A stretch of DNA of 64,000 nucleotides. Origin: Brachionus manjavacas. Lineage: Eukaryota; Rotifera; Eurotatoria; Ploima; Brachionidae. Below, in pieces: positions 1-11,800 of this stretch. Below the pieces are notes generated by a model. The model was not told where the DNA came from, searched no databases, and saw nothing but the letters and a program-made list of their open reading frames with translations. The position numbers were made by a program, and so were the translations under genes. Position 1 is the first letter of the stretch; the number at the start of each line of letters is the position of its first letter. The stretch is taken from contig JAHQIY010000008.1 in assembly GCA_019054805.1 (NCBI GenBank), positions 2,961,501 through 3,025,500 of the forward strand. The letters are read 5' to 3'.

Positions 1-406
1 TTTTGTATCAGATAAAGCTTCATTCGTTTCACCTTTTTGTGATTTAACAAGTTCATTAATCAATTTAATATACTCCTTCTCTGCATCTAACTAAATCCAA
101 GTTAACTCATAAAAATTATTATTATTGATGCTTACACTGGACAAAGATTTTATTTCAGACCAAGCATTCCATTTCGCTCGATTGACAAAATCTACCATAC
201 TTGGCTTTGGAGTGTCGCAAGCTCCTACGGTTGCCTTTAATAAAATAACAAATTGAACAGTATGACATATCTCTATAATTTACTTGTTTAAATAAAGCGT
301 AAATTTTTAGCTTTACGTCACTTCCAGGATCCTCTTTTAGTAAAGATAATTTGGTTTTGGCATCTTCAAATTCTTTGGTAACAAGAGCAGATTTTGATAA
401 ATGCAA
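1..406 (-). CDS. ECI2: ECI2-like protein, N-terminal acyl-CoA-binding part (partial)
   Basis: This is the 5' part of a gene that runs off the left edge. Three exons are visible on the minus strand: 406-284, 234-136 and about 90-1. The first two introns have GT/AG ends; the acceptor of exon 3 is chosen to keep frame. The protein starts MHLSKSALVTKEFEDAK and continues through ALFKQATVGACD and AKWNAW, the core of the acyl-CoA-binding (ACBP) fold. In ECI2 this domain precedes a crotonase-fold enoyl-CoA delta-isomerase, which moves the double bond of unsaturated acyl-CoAs during beta-oxidation in peroxisomes and mitochondria. The isomerase part lies outside the window. Exon 2 is exactly 99 nt, as in the divergent neighbour at 1273-2590, and intron positions match, so the two are paralogues. 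A stand-alone ACBP cannot be excluded from this fragment. Confidence 0.75.
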
Positions 407-1272
407 ATTTCTACTCAGGAATGGTTTGAAGAATAATTTATTTTCAAATTATATAAGGACCTACTTTTCGAATAAGCCAAGAGTTCTAGGAATCCTTTTA
501 AATATAGAGATAGTATTTTTTTGAAAAAACATTTTTCTGCGTTAAAAAATTAGAATTTGATCTTTGATTAGAAAAAAATTTTAATATTTTTCTAAATAAT
601 TCAAACCAAGCTAGAAGAAAAAAATTATTTTGACAAAATAAATTTTTATAAGAAATAGCTTAACTTTTTATTCATTTTTATTGCTTGTTGTATATTAAAA
701 TTAAATTGAATGAGCTCATCGAATAATAAAAGCAAAGTAACGAATAGATTACTAAGATTTTATCTTTACCAAGGTCAACGTTGGTCAAACTTTGCAGCAA
801 GGACTCAGAAATTAGAGTTATAGATATTCTAGAGTAGTGCATTTTGCGGAGATTTTGCACATCATTAGACTACTTTGACAAATGATGCAACTATATATGT
901 AACACCATGTTTCATTCACAGACTAATTTTGATCTTATAGAAAAAAGTTAAATATTCAATTTTTATCATTCTTTCTGTTCTTTGGTACTGAACTTGACAT
1001 AGCCCAAATGTCCAAAAATTGGTATAACCTTTGATTACTTGGAGTCTCATTTTTGATTCACTGTTGTAGAAGAATTTTAATGTTTACCTTTGTATTAGGA
1101 ACGCAAAAATGAATAATCATTGCTCTGTTCTCATTCCGAAATTCTCCTTCTCTCCAAGTAAAAACTAGGACTAATTTTAAAGCATTATCCTAAAGTTATG
1201 CTAGCAATTTAAGCTTTCAAAAAATTTAATGACAATTTTAAGCATTTCTAATTTAAAAATAATTTGACCAAA
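407..1272. other. Spacer between divergent ECI2 genes
   Basis: These 866 bp separate the start codons of two paralogous genes transcribed in opposite directions, so both promoters should lie here. No TATA box or other promoter element stands out from the AT-rich background. The middle of the spacer holds a dispersed repeat (about 780-1040) that recurs near 55,245-55,520. Confidence 0.5.
780..1040. repeat. Dispersed repeat, copy 1 (second copy near 55.3 kb)
   Basis: The stretch around 833-885 reads ATTCTAGAGTAGTGCATTTT and then GAGATTTTGCACATCATTAG; nearly the same words occur in the same order at 55,310-55,365. Weaker similarity continues on both sides, including a CATTCACAGA-type stretch and a TTTGGTAC-type stretch, for more than 200 bp. 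No terminal repeats or coding capacity are clear. It may be a non-autonomous element or a LINE/SINE fragment. Confidence 0.6.
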
Positions 1273-2590
1273 ATGTCTCCTGAATTTGAAAAAGCCAAAA
1301 ATTTGGTAAATAACCTTAAAAATGAGCCCGACAATGATACCAAGCTTAAGCTCTATGCTTTTTTTAAACAAGTTTTGATTTTTATTCTCATGAAATATTA
1401 AAAATAAAAAAATTCAAAAGGCTACAAAGGGTAAATGCAATACCTCAAAACCTGGTATGCTAGATATTGTTGCTAGATCCAAATGGAATGCTTGGAACGA
1501 GCTAAAAAACATGTCACAAGTAAACATTCATTCGTTTTGATTTAATCAACAAATTTTTTAAAAAGGATGATGCCAAAAATTCTTATATTACTTTAGTAAA
1601 TCAGCTTTATACTTCAGAAAACCCTAAAGATGAAAGCTCATCTAAAAATGATGCAAAATTTACAAATATATTAACTTCAATCGAATTTGGCAATGTATAT
1701 AAAATTGTATTCAATAGACCAGGAAAAAAGAACGCATTTTTGGATAAAGTAATTCTTTGCAGTTTGAAATAGATTTTTTATATAATTTTCACAGATGTAT
1801 TTGGAAATAATTTCAGCATTACAGGAAGCAGAAACTAATCCTGATGTTAAAATGTGTGTTATCACTGGTGCTGGTGATTATTTCAGCTCTGGAAATGATC
1901 TTTCGAATTATTTAAAAGAATCCAAAGAGCCAGAAAAAACAATTCGACAAGGTTGCAAATTAGTCGAAGATTATGTTAACGCATTCATAAATTTTTCCAA
2001 GCCATTAGTTGCGTTGGTAAATGGTCCAGCAATCGGGATTAGTTTTACTGTTCTTGGTTTGTTTGATTTAGTATTTTGCAGTGATAGAGCATTTTTTTAT
2101 GCTCCATTTACTCGTTCAGCTCTTGTACCTGAAGGTTGTTCCTCATTTACTTTTCCTCGACTGATGGGCCATACAAAAGTATTTTTAAAATAGGGGAATT
2201 ATTTTTTTAAATAATGTTCTTTAGGCTTCGGAAGTTCTTTTGTTTAATAGAAAATTAAATGCTCAGGAAGCTCATGAACGAAATTTGGTGAACCACGTTT
2301 TTCCCCATGCTCAAATTGATGAGCTTTCCAAGAAAAAACTTGAAGAGTTTTCAAAATTGAACCTTGATGTAATTAACTCTATTTTATGATTAGTCAAACA
2401 AGATTTATTTATTTAAAAAAATATTTTTTTAAAGTCACTAATTGAATCAAAAAAATGTTTGAGAGCTCAAATTCGAGACGAACTAATGAAAACTAATCAA
2501 AATGAAATGAAAATGCTAGAAAAAAGGCTTTTGTCGGGAGATTTTATGGAATCAGTGATGTCTTTTATGACAAAAAAGCCAAAGCTCTAA
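1273..2590 (+). CDS. ECI2: Enoyl-CoA delta-isomerase 2 with ACBP domain
   Basis: Six exons (1273-1371, 1421-1519, 1566-1748, 1795-2178, 2225-2368, 2435-2590) join to 354 aa with frame kept at each GT/AG junction. Residues 1-85 are an acyl-CoA-binding domain (FEKAKNLV, YAFFKQAT, KWNAWNELK). From about residue 105 follows a crotonase fold with the oxyanion-hole region CVITGAGDYFSSGNDLSNY, the NGPAIG turn and ALVPEGCSS, whose Glu matches the ECI2 catalytic acid. The enzyme converts 3-enoyl-CoA to 2-trans-enoyl-CoA during oxidation of unsaturated fatty acids. The protein ends in -PKL, an accepted variant of the peroxisomal PTS1 signal, and begins without an obvious mitochondrial presequence, so a peroxisomal location is inferred. 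It converges on CISD3, 49 bp away. The start ATG is the first in frame and gives a complete ACBP domain. Confidence 0.93.
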
Positions 2591-2610
2591 TAGGATGAAA
2601 ATTTTTTAAA

Positions 2611-2631
2611 TTTATTGATTTATCTAATAAA
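2611..2631. terminator. Overlapping poly(A) signals of ECI2 and CISD3
   Basis: AATAAA at 2626-2631 (plus) follows the ECI2 stop by 36 bp. TTTATT at 2611-2616 is AATAAA on the minus strand, 24 bp after the CISD3 stop. Because the two genes converge with only 49 bp between stop codons, cleavage after either signal should make their mRNA 3' ends overlap. The motif is common in AT-rich DNA, so the call rests on position. Confidence 0.5.
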
Positions 2632-2639
2632 AATTTCAT

Positions 2640-3310
2640 TTATTTGAAACTAATTCCTTTTTTCACTTCTGCAGATTTGTGAGTTCCATCACAAAAAGGT
2701 CTGTCATTTGATTGTTTACAATTGCAGAACCAAACATCCTTGGTGTCATCAGCTACATACTTTATAGGTCTGTATTTAGGTTGCTTTTTGACAAGATGAG
2801 TTGTCCAAAGCATTTTATGTGTTGAATCACAAAATGGCTAAATATCAGTATTAAAAATTTTGAAAATTAAATTTTAAAAATTTCATACTTGATTATTACT
2901 GTAACCACATGTACAGAAAGAGTACACTTTTCCTTTTTCAACTTTGAATTTAAAGGGAATTTTTTCGTAGATTCGTCCTTTAGGAGGACCCTCTAAAGAG
3001 TATTCATCTGGAAAAAGAGGTGCTTCGGGATGTGGCCTAATGTTGAGAATTTTTTTGATGTAGTCGTTTTCTTCATTTTTGGCACTTGTAGCATAATCCT
3101 CATTACCATCTATTGTTGGCGGATAGCTTAAATTTTTAATCACTATTCTAGATTGATATCTGTAACGATTCGCAATTGATTGCTTTTATTTTATTACAAA
3201 AAATAGTTGAGATTATTTTTCTTAAATAGCTTAGTTACTTTTTGGTAATAATTTTTGAAGCTGTGGGCAGCATCTTGAAAAACTGCATTTTTACGAATCA
3301 AAATATTCAT
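2640..3310 (-). CDS. CISD3: CISD3-like mitochondrial double CDGSH iron-sulfur protein
   Basis: Three exons (3310-3198, 3159-2889, 2837-2640) give 193 aa. Two CDGSH motifs are present: CTCGYSNNQPFCDSTH, which spans the second intron, and CNCKQSNDRPFCDGTH near the C-terminus. Each keeps the three Cys and one His that hold a 2Fe-2S cluster. Two such motifs in a soluble protein define the CISD3/MiNT type, a mitochondrial matrix protein linked to iron and redox balance, as opposed to the single-motif, membrane-anchored CISD1/2. The N-terminus (MNILIRKNAVF..., basic, no acidic residue before Asp13) looks like a mitochondrial presequence. At 193 aa it is longer than the human protein (127 aa) because of this N-terminus and the linker SYPPTIDGNEDYATS. 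The first intron is only 38 nt; the exon 1 boundary is chosen for frame and is the least certain part. Confidence 0.9.
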
Positions 3311-5885
3311 TTTTTAATTAAAAAAATATTTAAAAAAAATTAAACAAAGCTTAAATAATTATTTTAGCATTACATTTATTCACTAATATTTTTAAGTCCT
3401 AAGAATCAGTTCAGAACTATATTTCCAAAATGTGATTAAATTTTAATTGATAATAAAAATCACTCATTTTCTCAAATGCTTAGAGAACAAGATTAAAAAG
3501 AGCTAAATTGAAATAAGTATCTTAAAAAAGCATTAATTAGCTTTGATTTTTGAAAGTTTTTTATTTAAAAAATAATCTAAAATATGGTAAAAAGATAAAA
3601 ATATACTAACTGTTTCCTAGAAAATATTAAACGAAAAACTAAAAGAGCATTTAATTTCCACGATTAATGGAAATTTGAAGAATTCAGATGTACCGAATTT
3701 TATAATCTTAATAATTAAAAAGCATTAATTCATATTTTTAAAAAATATTGTGAAATAGTTTTCAATAAAAAATGAAGTCCGGAGAACAAAATTTGATTAA
3801 AAAATTTAAAATTTAAATTTTCAAAAACAACAAAATCGACTAATCTTTTTCGCTCTTTAAATGAATAATAAGAACAATCTAAAGAATGTTCTTTTAAAAA
3901 AATTATTTCTTAATATGATTTAAAGTAAATTCATCCCGTTTTTTTTATCCCGAAAAATTATCCTATTGAAATTTATCTCGTTTTAAAAATAAGAAATAAT
4001 TTTTGATAAATTAAAAAATTATCCATAAGATTTTTACACAAAACTTTTGCTTTGAAATTAGTTGAGAAAATTTTTCTTTTTTTTATTTGTGTAGGTTAAA
4101 CTTCATGTTTCACATTTCTTTTTATTTCACTTATTTAAATTTAACACCAAAATGAAGTAATGTTTGGCATGAATGTCCAGGTCTAAAACCATGCTGAGCA
4201 GTAACTATTAGATTGAGATTTAATAAACGATTTTCTAAACATTTTTGCATTAGAAAACAGAACTGAAATAGCTCTATAATTATTAATGTCCGACCTATTC
4301 CTTTTATTTTTGTACAAAGGACTTACAATTTCTAGTTTCCAATCTTCTGGGATACTTTTTGACTTTATGTAAAAATTGATGTAGCAAAGGTACAAAAATA
4401 TCAGGGAAACTTTTTAAAAATCCCTGAATGAATTTCAATAGATCCAGGTCAGCTAGAAGATGGCAAATCATTAAGGGTTTTTTTAATTTCAAAAAATGAA
4501 ATACCTGGAATTACTAGGGAATTATTTAACATCAATTCCCTTGATGTCTCAAAGATGAATTTGGAAAAGTCATTTTCACCGGACAAACAAAACGATTTAA
4601 TAGATGGAAAGCAACTGTTATAAACATCTCTATTTGATCAACGTTGTTTGATGCTTTGGAATCATTCCAAAATCGGTCTTCCGGAGAGCTGTCAAAATCA
4701 GCATATCCTCTTGCTTGGTTGATATTGCTTTTCTTTAAGCTTTGTTAATCGACAACAAGATTCAAAAGCAGAAACGATATTGTCTTTAATAAAATTCCAA
4801 AAACGAGAAAATTTTACTATTTGCCTCATTAAATAGTTTCTTTGTAAAGATATCTAAAGGTTATTCTAAGGGGTTAATTAAGTTTGCTAAAAACTAACCA
4901 TTTTACCCCAAAATAAACCCGTAAAGTCAATTGTTTAAAACTTGTACCATTCTTGATCTAAATTTGTCATCTATTTTATACATTTTAGTTATACCCCATT
5001 TTGAAAAAAAATTTAATTTTATTCGAGGAAAAATTATAAAATGAACACAAATTTTTTGAAAATAAGAGCACAAAATTTTATGAAAATAAGAGCACAAAAT
5101 CCAAGGTAAAAGGATATAATATTTGACAAAAAAGTGAATATCGGGGTAACCAAGTTAATTTCTGCCGCTAAGCTGACAAAAATTTGAAAATGCGATTAAC
5201 TTTATTAACCACTTTAGCCCTCATCCATTAATCCATCGATGACTAAATAGGTAAAGAATGAAAACCTAGGAGAAAAACTTGATTTTAAAATTTTGAGTTT
5301 TTACATTTATTTTATGCTATAATTAAGCTTCAATTTTAATTGTCAAAAAAGTAGGTCGTTTAGTTAATCTTAAAAAAACATTTTTAAAAAATTTTAATTT
5401 TTTCATTTAGATTGAGCATTAAAATTTAAAAAAAAATTGAAGTTTTTTTGAGAAAAATATGATCTTGGATTTACGTAATCCCGACAAACAAAAAGCAAAA
5501 TTTTTTTAATATAAATTAAAAAATGCCACTATATATCTTAGAAAAATTTGAAAAATTATTTATTTTTTTAATAAATTCCACACTTTTAATGATTTTCTTA
5601 AGATATTTAAGTTTTTATCATTTGAATTTCAAATTTTAAAGATTTATTTGTTAAACTTCTTTTATTTTGAGAATTTTGCTTTTAAAGGAATTATTTAGCA
5701 TATATAGTTTTGGAACCATTTGAAATGGTTTAAGGGACCTGTTATTTAAAATATTAAGTTAAATTACAAAAAATTGTTTAGTTATTTATTAGAAAATTAT
5801 GAATAAAATAAGATTGAGCTTTAAATAGGAATGCGTTAAATCTTTAATCAATGGATAAGTAAAAGATAACTAATAAATTTTTATA
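3311..5885. other. Gene-free spacer with a LINE fragment
   Basis: This AT-rich spacer lies between CISD3 and BLTP2. The only coding relic seen is a broken reverse transcriptase at about 4150-4800 (minus). A short tandem repeat with the unit GAAAATAAGAGCACAAAAT lies at about 5058-5100. Nothing else recognisable. Confidence 0.5.
4150..4800 (-). pseudogene. Broken non-LTR reverse transcriptase fragment
   Basis: Reading the minus strand, pieces in different frames spell typical LINE reverse-transcriptase blocks: SIPEDWKLEIVSPLYKNKRN then RSDINNYRAISVL at about 4395-4250, and AQHGFRPGHSCQTLLHFG at about 4200-4150. Upstream (4570-4800) come FIKDNIVSAFESCCRLTKLK-like words with frameshifts. The catalytic YxDD block is absent and stops interrupt it, so it is dead. 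The WK...PLYK...NYR order fits CR1/Jockey-type LINEs; the exact clade cannot be told by eye. Confidence 0.75.
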
Positions 5886-8800
5886 TCAAGAATCATTTTC
5901 ATCAATATCATTATTTAAAATATTATCGCTTAAACTTAGAATAGAAATATCCGAAGACTTGACATTTGATTCAATCTTTTCTTTATTTAATCTTGAAAAA
6001 TGCTTTTTGAGTCCAAATCCAATTGATGATTTGCTTTTGGAAACCAAGCTTTTTTTCTTGATGCTCACCGGACTTGTTTGTTCCGAGTCGATTTTGGTAT
6101 CAATCTCTGACTTCTTATTATTGATATTAGAGGGCGTACTTGGTAAGGATTTTTTTTCTATAAATTTTGTTCCAAACAATTTTAAAAAAGTCATTTTTTC
6201 GTGTTCTTCAATTTGCGAGTCTGTCAACTGCTGCTGTGAGTTTGATCGTCTATTACGGTTAATTAGATTATTAACTGGTTGTATCGGAATTTTTATTAAT
6301 TTATGCTTTATTGCTTGGGATAAAAGAGCTTTTTTTACATGAGATTTTAAAGCATTAATCAAATCAAGCCAAGTCCAAGTTTGGTCATGTACTTCAAATA
6401 GTGGAAATAAAAGACAAACATTGTTCAGGTCTTTAATATTTTTCTTATCTAAACTTGATCCTTTGTAAGTCACCAATAGCTGTATTTCAGGTATTTTGAT
6501 ACATAAGAATGTATTATTATTAGCCGAGCGTTGCTTCATTATTTCAATGTCATCGTCATGAAGGTGAATATTGGAATTATTGTCTTGATTTTTATTTCTA
6601 TTAGGATTAACGGAATTGCTTGAATTTGATATTAGTATATTTGGAGAAGACATTATTATGTTGTTTCCTTTTAGAGACGATTGACTTGGTCTTTTATGAT
6701 GACCAAGAATGTTTTTCAAACCTGCTGGACTGTGAACTTTGGGAAGCATGCTATTTTCGGTAATTTGATTGCCACTCACCCGTAAATGATTCACGTTTTG
6801 GCTGTTTGGTTGCGGATTAGTGTTTTGAAAGGATTCTAATAAAAAAACTTATTAATAATTTATATATGATTTATTTTTAATTTCGAATATATATGATTTA
6901 TCAATCCTTTAAATTGGAAACTTCAAAATGCTGAAACATAAACTTTATTTTATTTGAAACTTTTTATTTTGTTCAAAAACGGTTCAAAAATACAAAATAA
7001 TTTTTAAGCTCAAATCCTTTTTTCTTTATCAATATTAATTCATCTTCAGTATAAATAAAATGAAATGAAATTTAATAAAATCAAAAATCAAAAAATTAAC
7101 AAATTTTGCTATTTTTTTTTCTCAATGGCAAATTGAAGTTTGTAATCAAGATCAAAAGATCAAAATATAAATTGTAATATTTTTTTTTTAATAACAGAAA
7201 ATAAATAAATTTTTCTAAAGCAATTACTTGACATTTCATGTAAAGTTTATTTTAATTTTTAAAATTTCAAAATATCCCTTTTGATCGAACTTTAATAAGT
7301 TTAAATATTTTAGTTGATTTTAATAGAAATTTACTATTAAAGACAAAAAAAATTTCTGTTTTAAAAATTATAGTTTATTTAAGTGGAAAAATAACATTAT
7401 TTAAGTTTGAATGAGGGGATTTAAAAGTTAAAAATTTGAATTTTTGAATTAACTTTACCTGAATTATTTAAATTGTTGATTGTTTTGTTAAATAAATTAA
7501 AGATCATTTATCTTGATGTTTATTTGAAAATGAACCATTAGATGTCAAGTAATGTTTAGTATTTATTTCTTAAAAATTATCAAAATCATTATATTTATTA
7601 AGTTTTAAAATTTTAAATGATCGTTTTGATCTTAAAATTCGATTTGAAACTTCAATTTGCCTTCTCAATCTGGTTAGGTAGTATAAACAAACAATACGGA
7701 AAAAAATTGCAAATAAAAGAGAGAAAAATATAAATGCTATAATCAAAAGGGCGAAATACCTGTGCCAATTTAATAGAAAGAAATAATGAAATTTGAGCTA
7801 CGTTCTATTAACTAACTACGTTATATAATTATTATATCAATATTCTCTCGCGAAATAGAATTAAAAATTAAATCCATAATAAAGAAACGATTTATTTTAA
7901 AAAAATATTAATATATCAATTATCAATTCAAAACAAATTTCCAAAATAAAACTTATCAGGAAAATTAAAGGTTTTAAATGGAGATAAACTTTTAAAATCA
8001 ACAGAATTTTATACATGTCACTCATACGATCATTATTCGACTACTGTTTTATAATACTTCAGTCAGGCACTCATAACATAAGAGCCGAAATGCAAAAAAT
8101 GCAAAATCGAGTCTTGCGAATCATAAAGTATTTTCCACTAAAGACAAGTATCAAAACAATCCACAAAGAGCTAAGAATCGACTTTATTGATGACAGAGCA
8201 AACAAGCTTTTTTCTAAATTTATCACAACAAGACAAAGCCATGAAATAATAGCTCAGGAGATCCAGGACTTTCTGCTTCAAAACTCCTCCAGAAACAATT
8301 TAAAGTACAAAACACCCTTTGATTCAATCATTAACACGCCAAACTCTTAGCAAAAATTTAATTTAACAATTTAAATAAAATCTAGATTAATTTATTTATT
8401 ATTAATTTTTCTACTATAATTATACACATATAATTAATACATATCTTAATCATATTGCAACCATGTGGGCTGAAAAGAAGGCTCTGCCATTCGGAACTGC
8501 CCTGGAAAAACTTTTCCTAAATTATTTTTTAAATAAATAAAAAAAATAAATCAATTATTAATAAAATGATAAAAAATAGTATAACTGAACATGCGAAATT
8601 GATTGATGATAGACATGAAACCGATGACTCGTCTCTTAATGTTGCTTTTTTTAAATTAGTTAATTAAATATAAAAAATTGGTATTAATAAAATAAAGTGG
8701 TGCTGGTTCAAACGACGAACCCCTGTTAGTCAAACTTACCAAATTTTTTTTACCTAGTTAACCCTTGATCGTAATGACAGGTTAAATGTTGGGCACTATT

Positions 8801-11800
8801 ATTTGAAGTAAAATTATTTTATATATTTTCCTTAAAAAAAATTAGAGTTAACATCACAATCCAGTATTCTAAAAGTTATGTAGGTAAAAATTTAGGAAAA
8901 TTTGGCAAACAGAGATTCGTAGTCTTGATCAGCCGTAATAATATTAATTCCAATTACGAATAAAACATAATGCTAAAAAATTTTCTTATAAAAATCTGCT
9001 ATTCATTAATGAAATATTTGCCATAAAAGCGAAAATAAATAATTTTTTTTTTGGATAAAATTTAATTAATTGGAAATCAAATCAGTATTTACTATTAATA
9101 TAAATAAAATAAAATATAAGTATTAAATGTTTTGTATTTCTTTTTATTTAAAAAAAAACGTCTCATTATTAGTATTTTACGTACTAAATCCGATAGTACC
9201 TCTAGTTTTGATCCTTTTTGATTGATAAAAAATAAGATTGTATAAATTTTGATAATTTTGAAAGAAAAAGAAAAACAACTAATTCGAAAATATCATTTTT
9301 TTCTTTTTTTATTTTAGGACTAATATTACCAATTAAACAAAATTAAAATTTTTATAAAATATAATTTTCTTCATTTTCCTGAATTTTGTATTTTAAATAA
9401 AAAAATCAATTTATAAATTTTTTAAATTGTCAAGAAAAGCATTTCTATAATGGTCTTTTTTGGTACGATCTCTAATTCATAATCTATGTGTCAATCACCT
9501 AATATATGGACTAAAAGCATAATAAATGAACCAAAAGTTTGCTAGACTGTAATCTAAAATTTTTCTAAATTCTAAATTCCATTTTCTTATGATCTTTATA
9601 AATTTTTTATTAATTTACACTACAAACGTTATTAATAGAAATTTTTTTTTTTAAGAAAGCATTTTTTTCAGGAATATCAAAGTTCTCATAATTGATCCCT
9701 CGGAGGAGATACGATTTAAACCAGAAAAAACACATTTTTTCCTTTTTTTAGCCAACAAAAACCGTCACACCCTTTTTTTTTCTAAATTACTTTAGCAGGC
9801 AGAGAATTTTATGGTCTTTCAGAATATATATACTTTTTTGGTATATTTAAGTTTTATCTTTGAGATTTTGAGTCTTAAAGAACACCAACTTTTTAAAGGG
9901 ATTGCTATTTTTGGAACCCTGGGTGTAAAAAAATTTTTTTATGGGTTTTAATAAAAAAATTTATTAAAAATAAAATAAAATAAAATAAATCACCTGTCTC
10001 TTCACTATTGTGTGTTCTTACTTCATTGTTCGGACTATTGATTTCGCTTTCGAAAAAATATTTAATCATTGTCTTAAAAAATCGATTAGTTAGATTAATT
10101 TTCAATGGCGAAACATTTAATTCAATGTGTTCTATAACAGGTATGCCAACCGGAGGCCGTTCTTTGCAATAAATTCGAACCATGGTCGAGTTTTGAATAG
10201 TGTTCAAGCTATTTTCATAGAACGAAAGAGAAGAAACGGAAGACGAAGCCGAATTGGACATGGATGCTGACCCCGAGGTCGAACTCGAATTATTCAAATT
10301 CGAGTCACTAAAATTGCCAGAACTTTCAGCTTTGGAATAATCGAACAAACTTGACAAGACGTCCTCATATATTTTTCCGACTTTGTTCTTGGCCTGACCA
10401 GGATCCAAGTCCTGAAGCTTGCACGACTCAATCTCAAGGTTATGCTCAACACAGTCCAACTCTTGCTGGTTCATAACTTTAGTGTACAAAAAATTTTTCA
10501 TCAAAAATTTAGCCAAGCCATTTTGACCAAGATCATCATTCAACTTCCATTTGGTGTTTTTGAACCAAATTTCGTAGCGCTTTGGAATCTCACTATTTAA
10601 AATAGACTTCTGTGCCAACTGGTCCAGATCAATCAAGTCGGAAAATTTGTTGCCAGACGGCAGCAGCAACCACGGACTATTGCTCTGCTTCTCATTGTCC
10701 ATGACATATTGTACAAACATTGGCGTTTGAGCCAAATTAAAAGCTCGTTTCTCGACCATCATTTCCTTATAGCAACTAATCAGTACATTCAATTCATCGC
10801 TTAGCTCATTTAAAAACTTTTTGCACTCTTTGTACTGTTTTTCCAAATTTTTGTTCTCCAACTTTAACTCTTGAATAACATAAAATTGACCGTGAGGTGC
10901 CTGCAAGTGTCCAAACTTTGCATTGTACTCATTTACTTCATTCTCGATTTTTTCTTTCAAATAAAAAACCTGCTTCTCCAGTGATCTTAGATTGCAGAGC
11001 AAATTTTTGGTCTCTATTTGTTTCAATTGAATGTAGTTTTTAAGCGAGTCCAAGTTTCCCATCGAAAGCTCCAAATTGAACTTGATTGCCTTTTGACGCT
11101 CAATTATTTGCTTGCGTCGCGGACGAAAGTACAAGACCAAATTGTTGACTAAGTCCATGAACAGCTTGTACTGGGCCGAGTTGCACGCCAAGCTAATGTC
11201 ATGGTGTATTAGAGTAAAGCAGTCGATGGGCTCGTTGAAGCTGGGGTTCAAGTCGAGCAAGTATTGGTGACAATTTTCGGAGCTGTTGGACTCCGAGTGA
11301 TGCGGAGACAACAGACTTGACAGGTTAAATGTGGAGGCTGTATTTTGAATGCAGGAATTGTCATCGGGAATTTTGTCATAAAAACCAATGAGGTAAAACT
11401 CACAATGACACTTGGGCACTATTAATTGAAGTCGACTCTCTTTTGTTTGACTGCCGTGTTCTATTAGGTAATTTTGAGGCAAATCTTTGGGCGGATCGAT
11501 TAGCTCTTCACTGAGCCAGTACTCGGAGTCCGTGTTTGTGTTGTTCAAAGTGGCAAAGTACTGCATGCTTTCCAAGTGACCGCTCCAGGATATTTTTTCC
11601 AAATAGCGCTGTGACTTCCAGACTGGTTTGTGCAAATGCTGGACTACATTAGCTCTTGCTGCCGATATAATCACGTATTCTTGCTGCTTGTCCGAGCTTG
11701 GCACTCGTTTAGGCTTGGGTATAAAGCTCAAAAAAGACTCATCGCTGTGCCAAGAGTCGTCCAGGCTCAGTTTAATTTGACTGTTTATCAACTGAATGGA

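Noticed and set aside
678-860. 60-codon minus-strand ORF in the ECI2 spacer
   Set aside because: It lies in the dispersed repeat and is not open in the other copy near 55.3 kb.
5959-6342. 127-codon plus-strand ORF
   Set aside because: Antisense shadow of the BLTP2 C-terminal exon; Leu/Phe/Ser-rich without family features.
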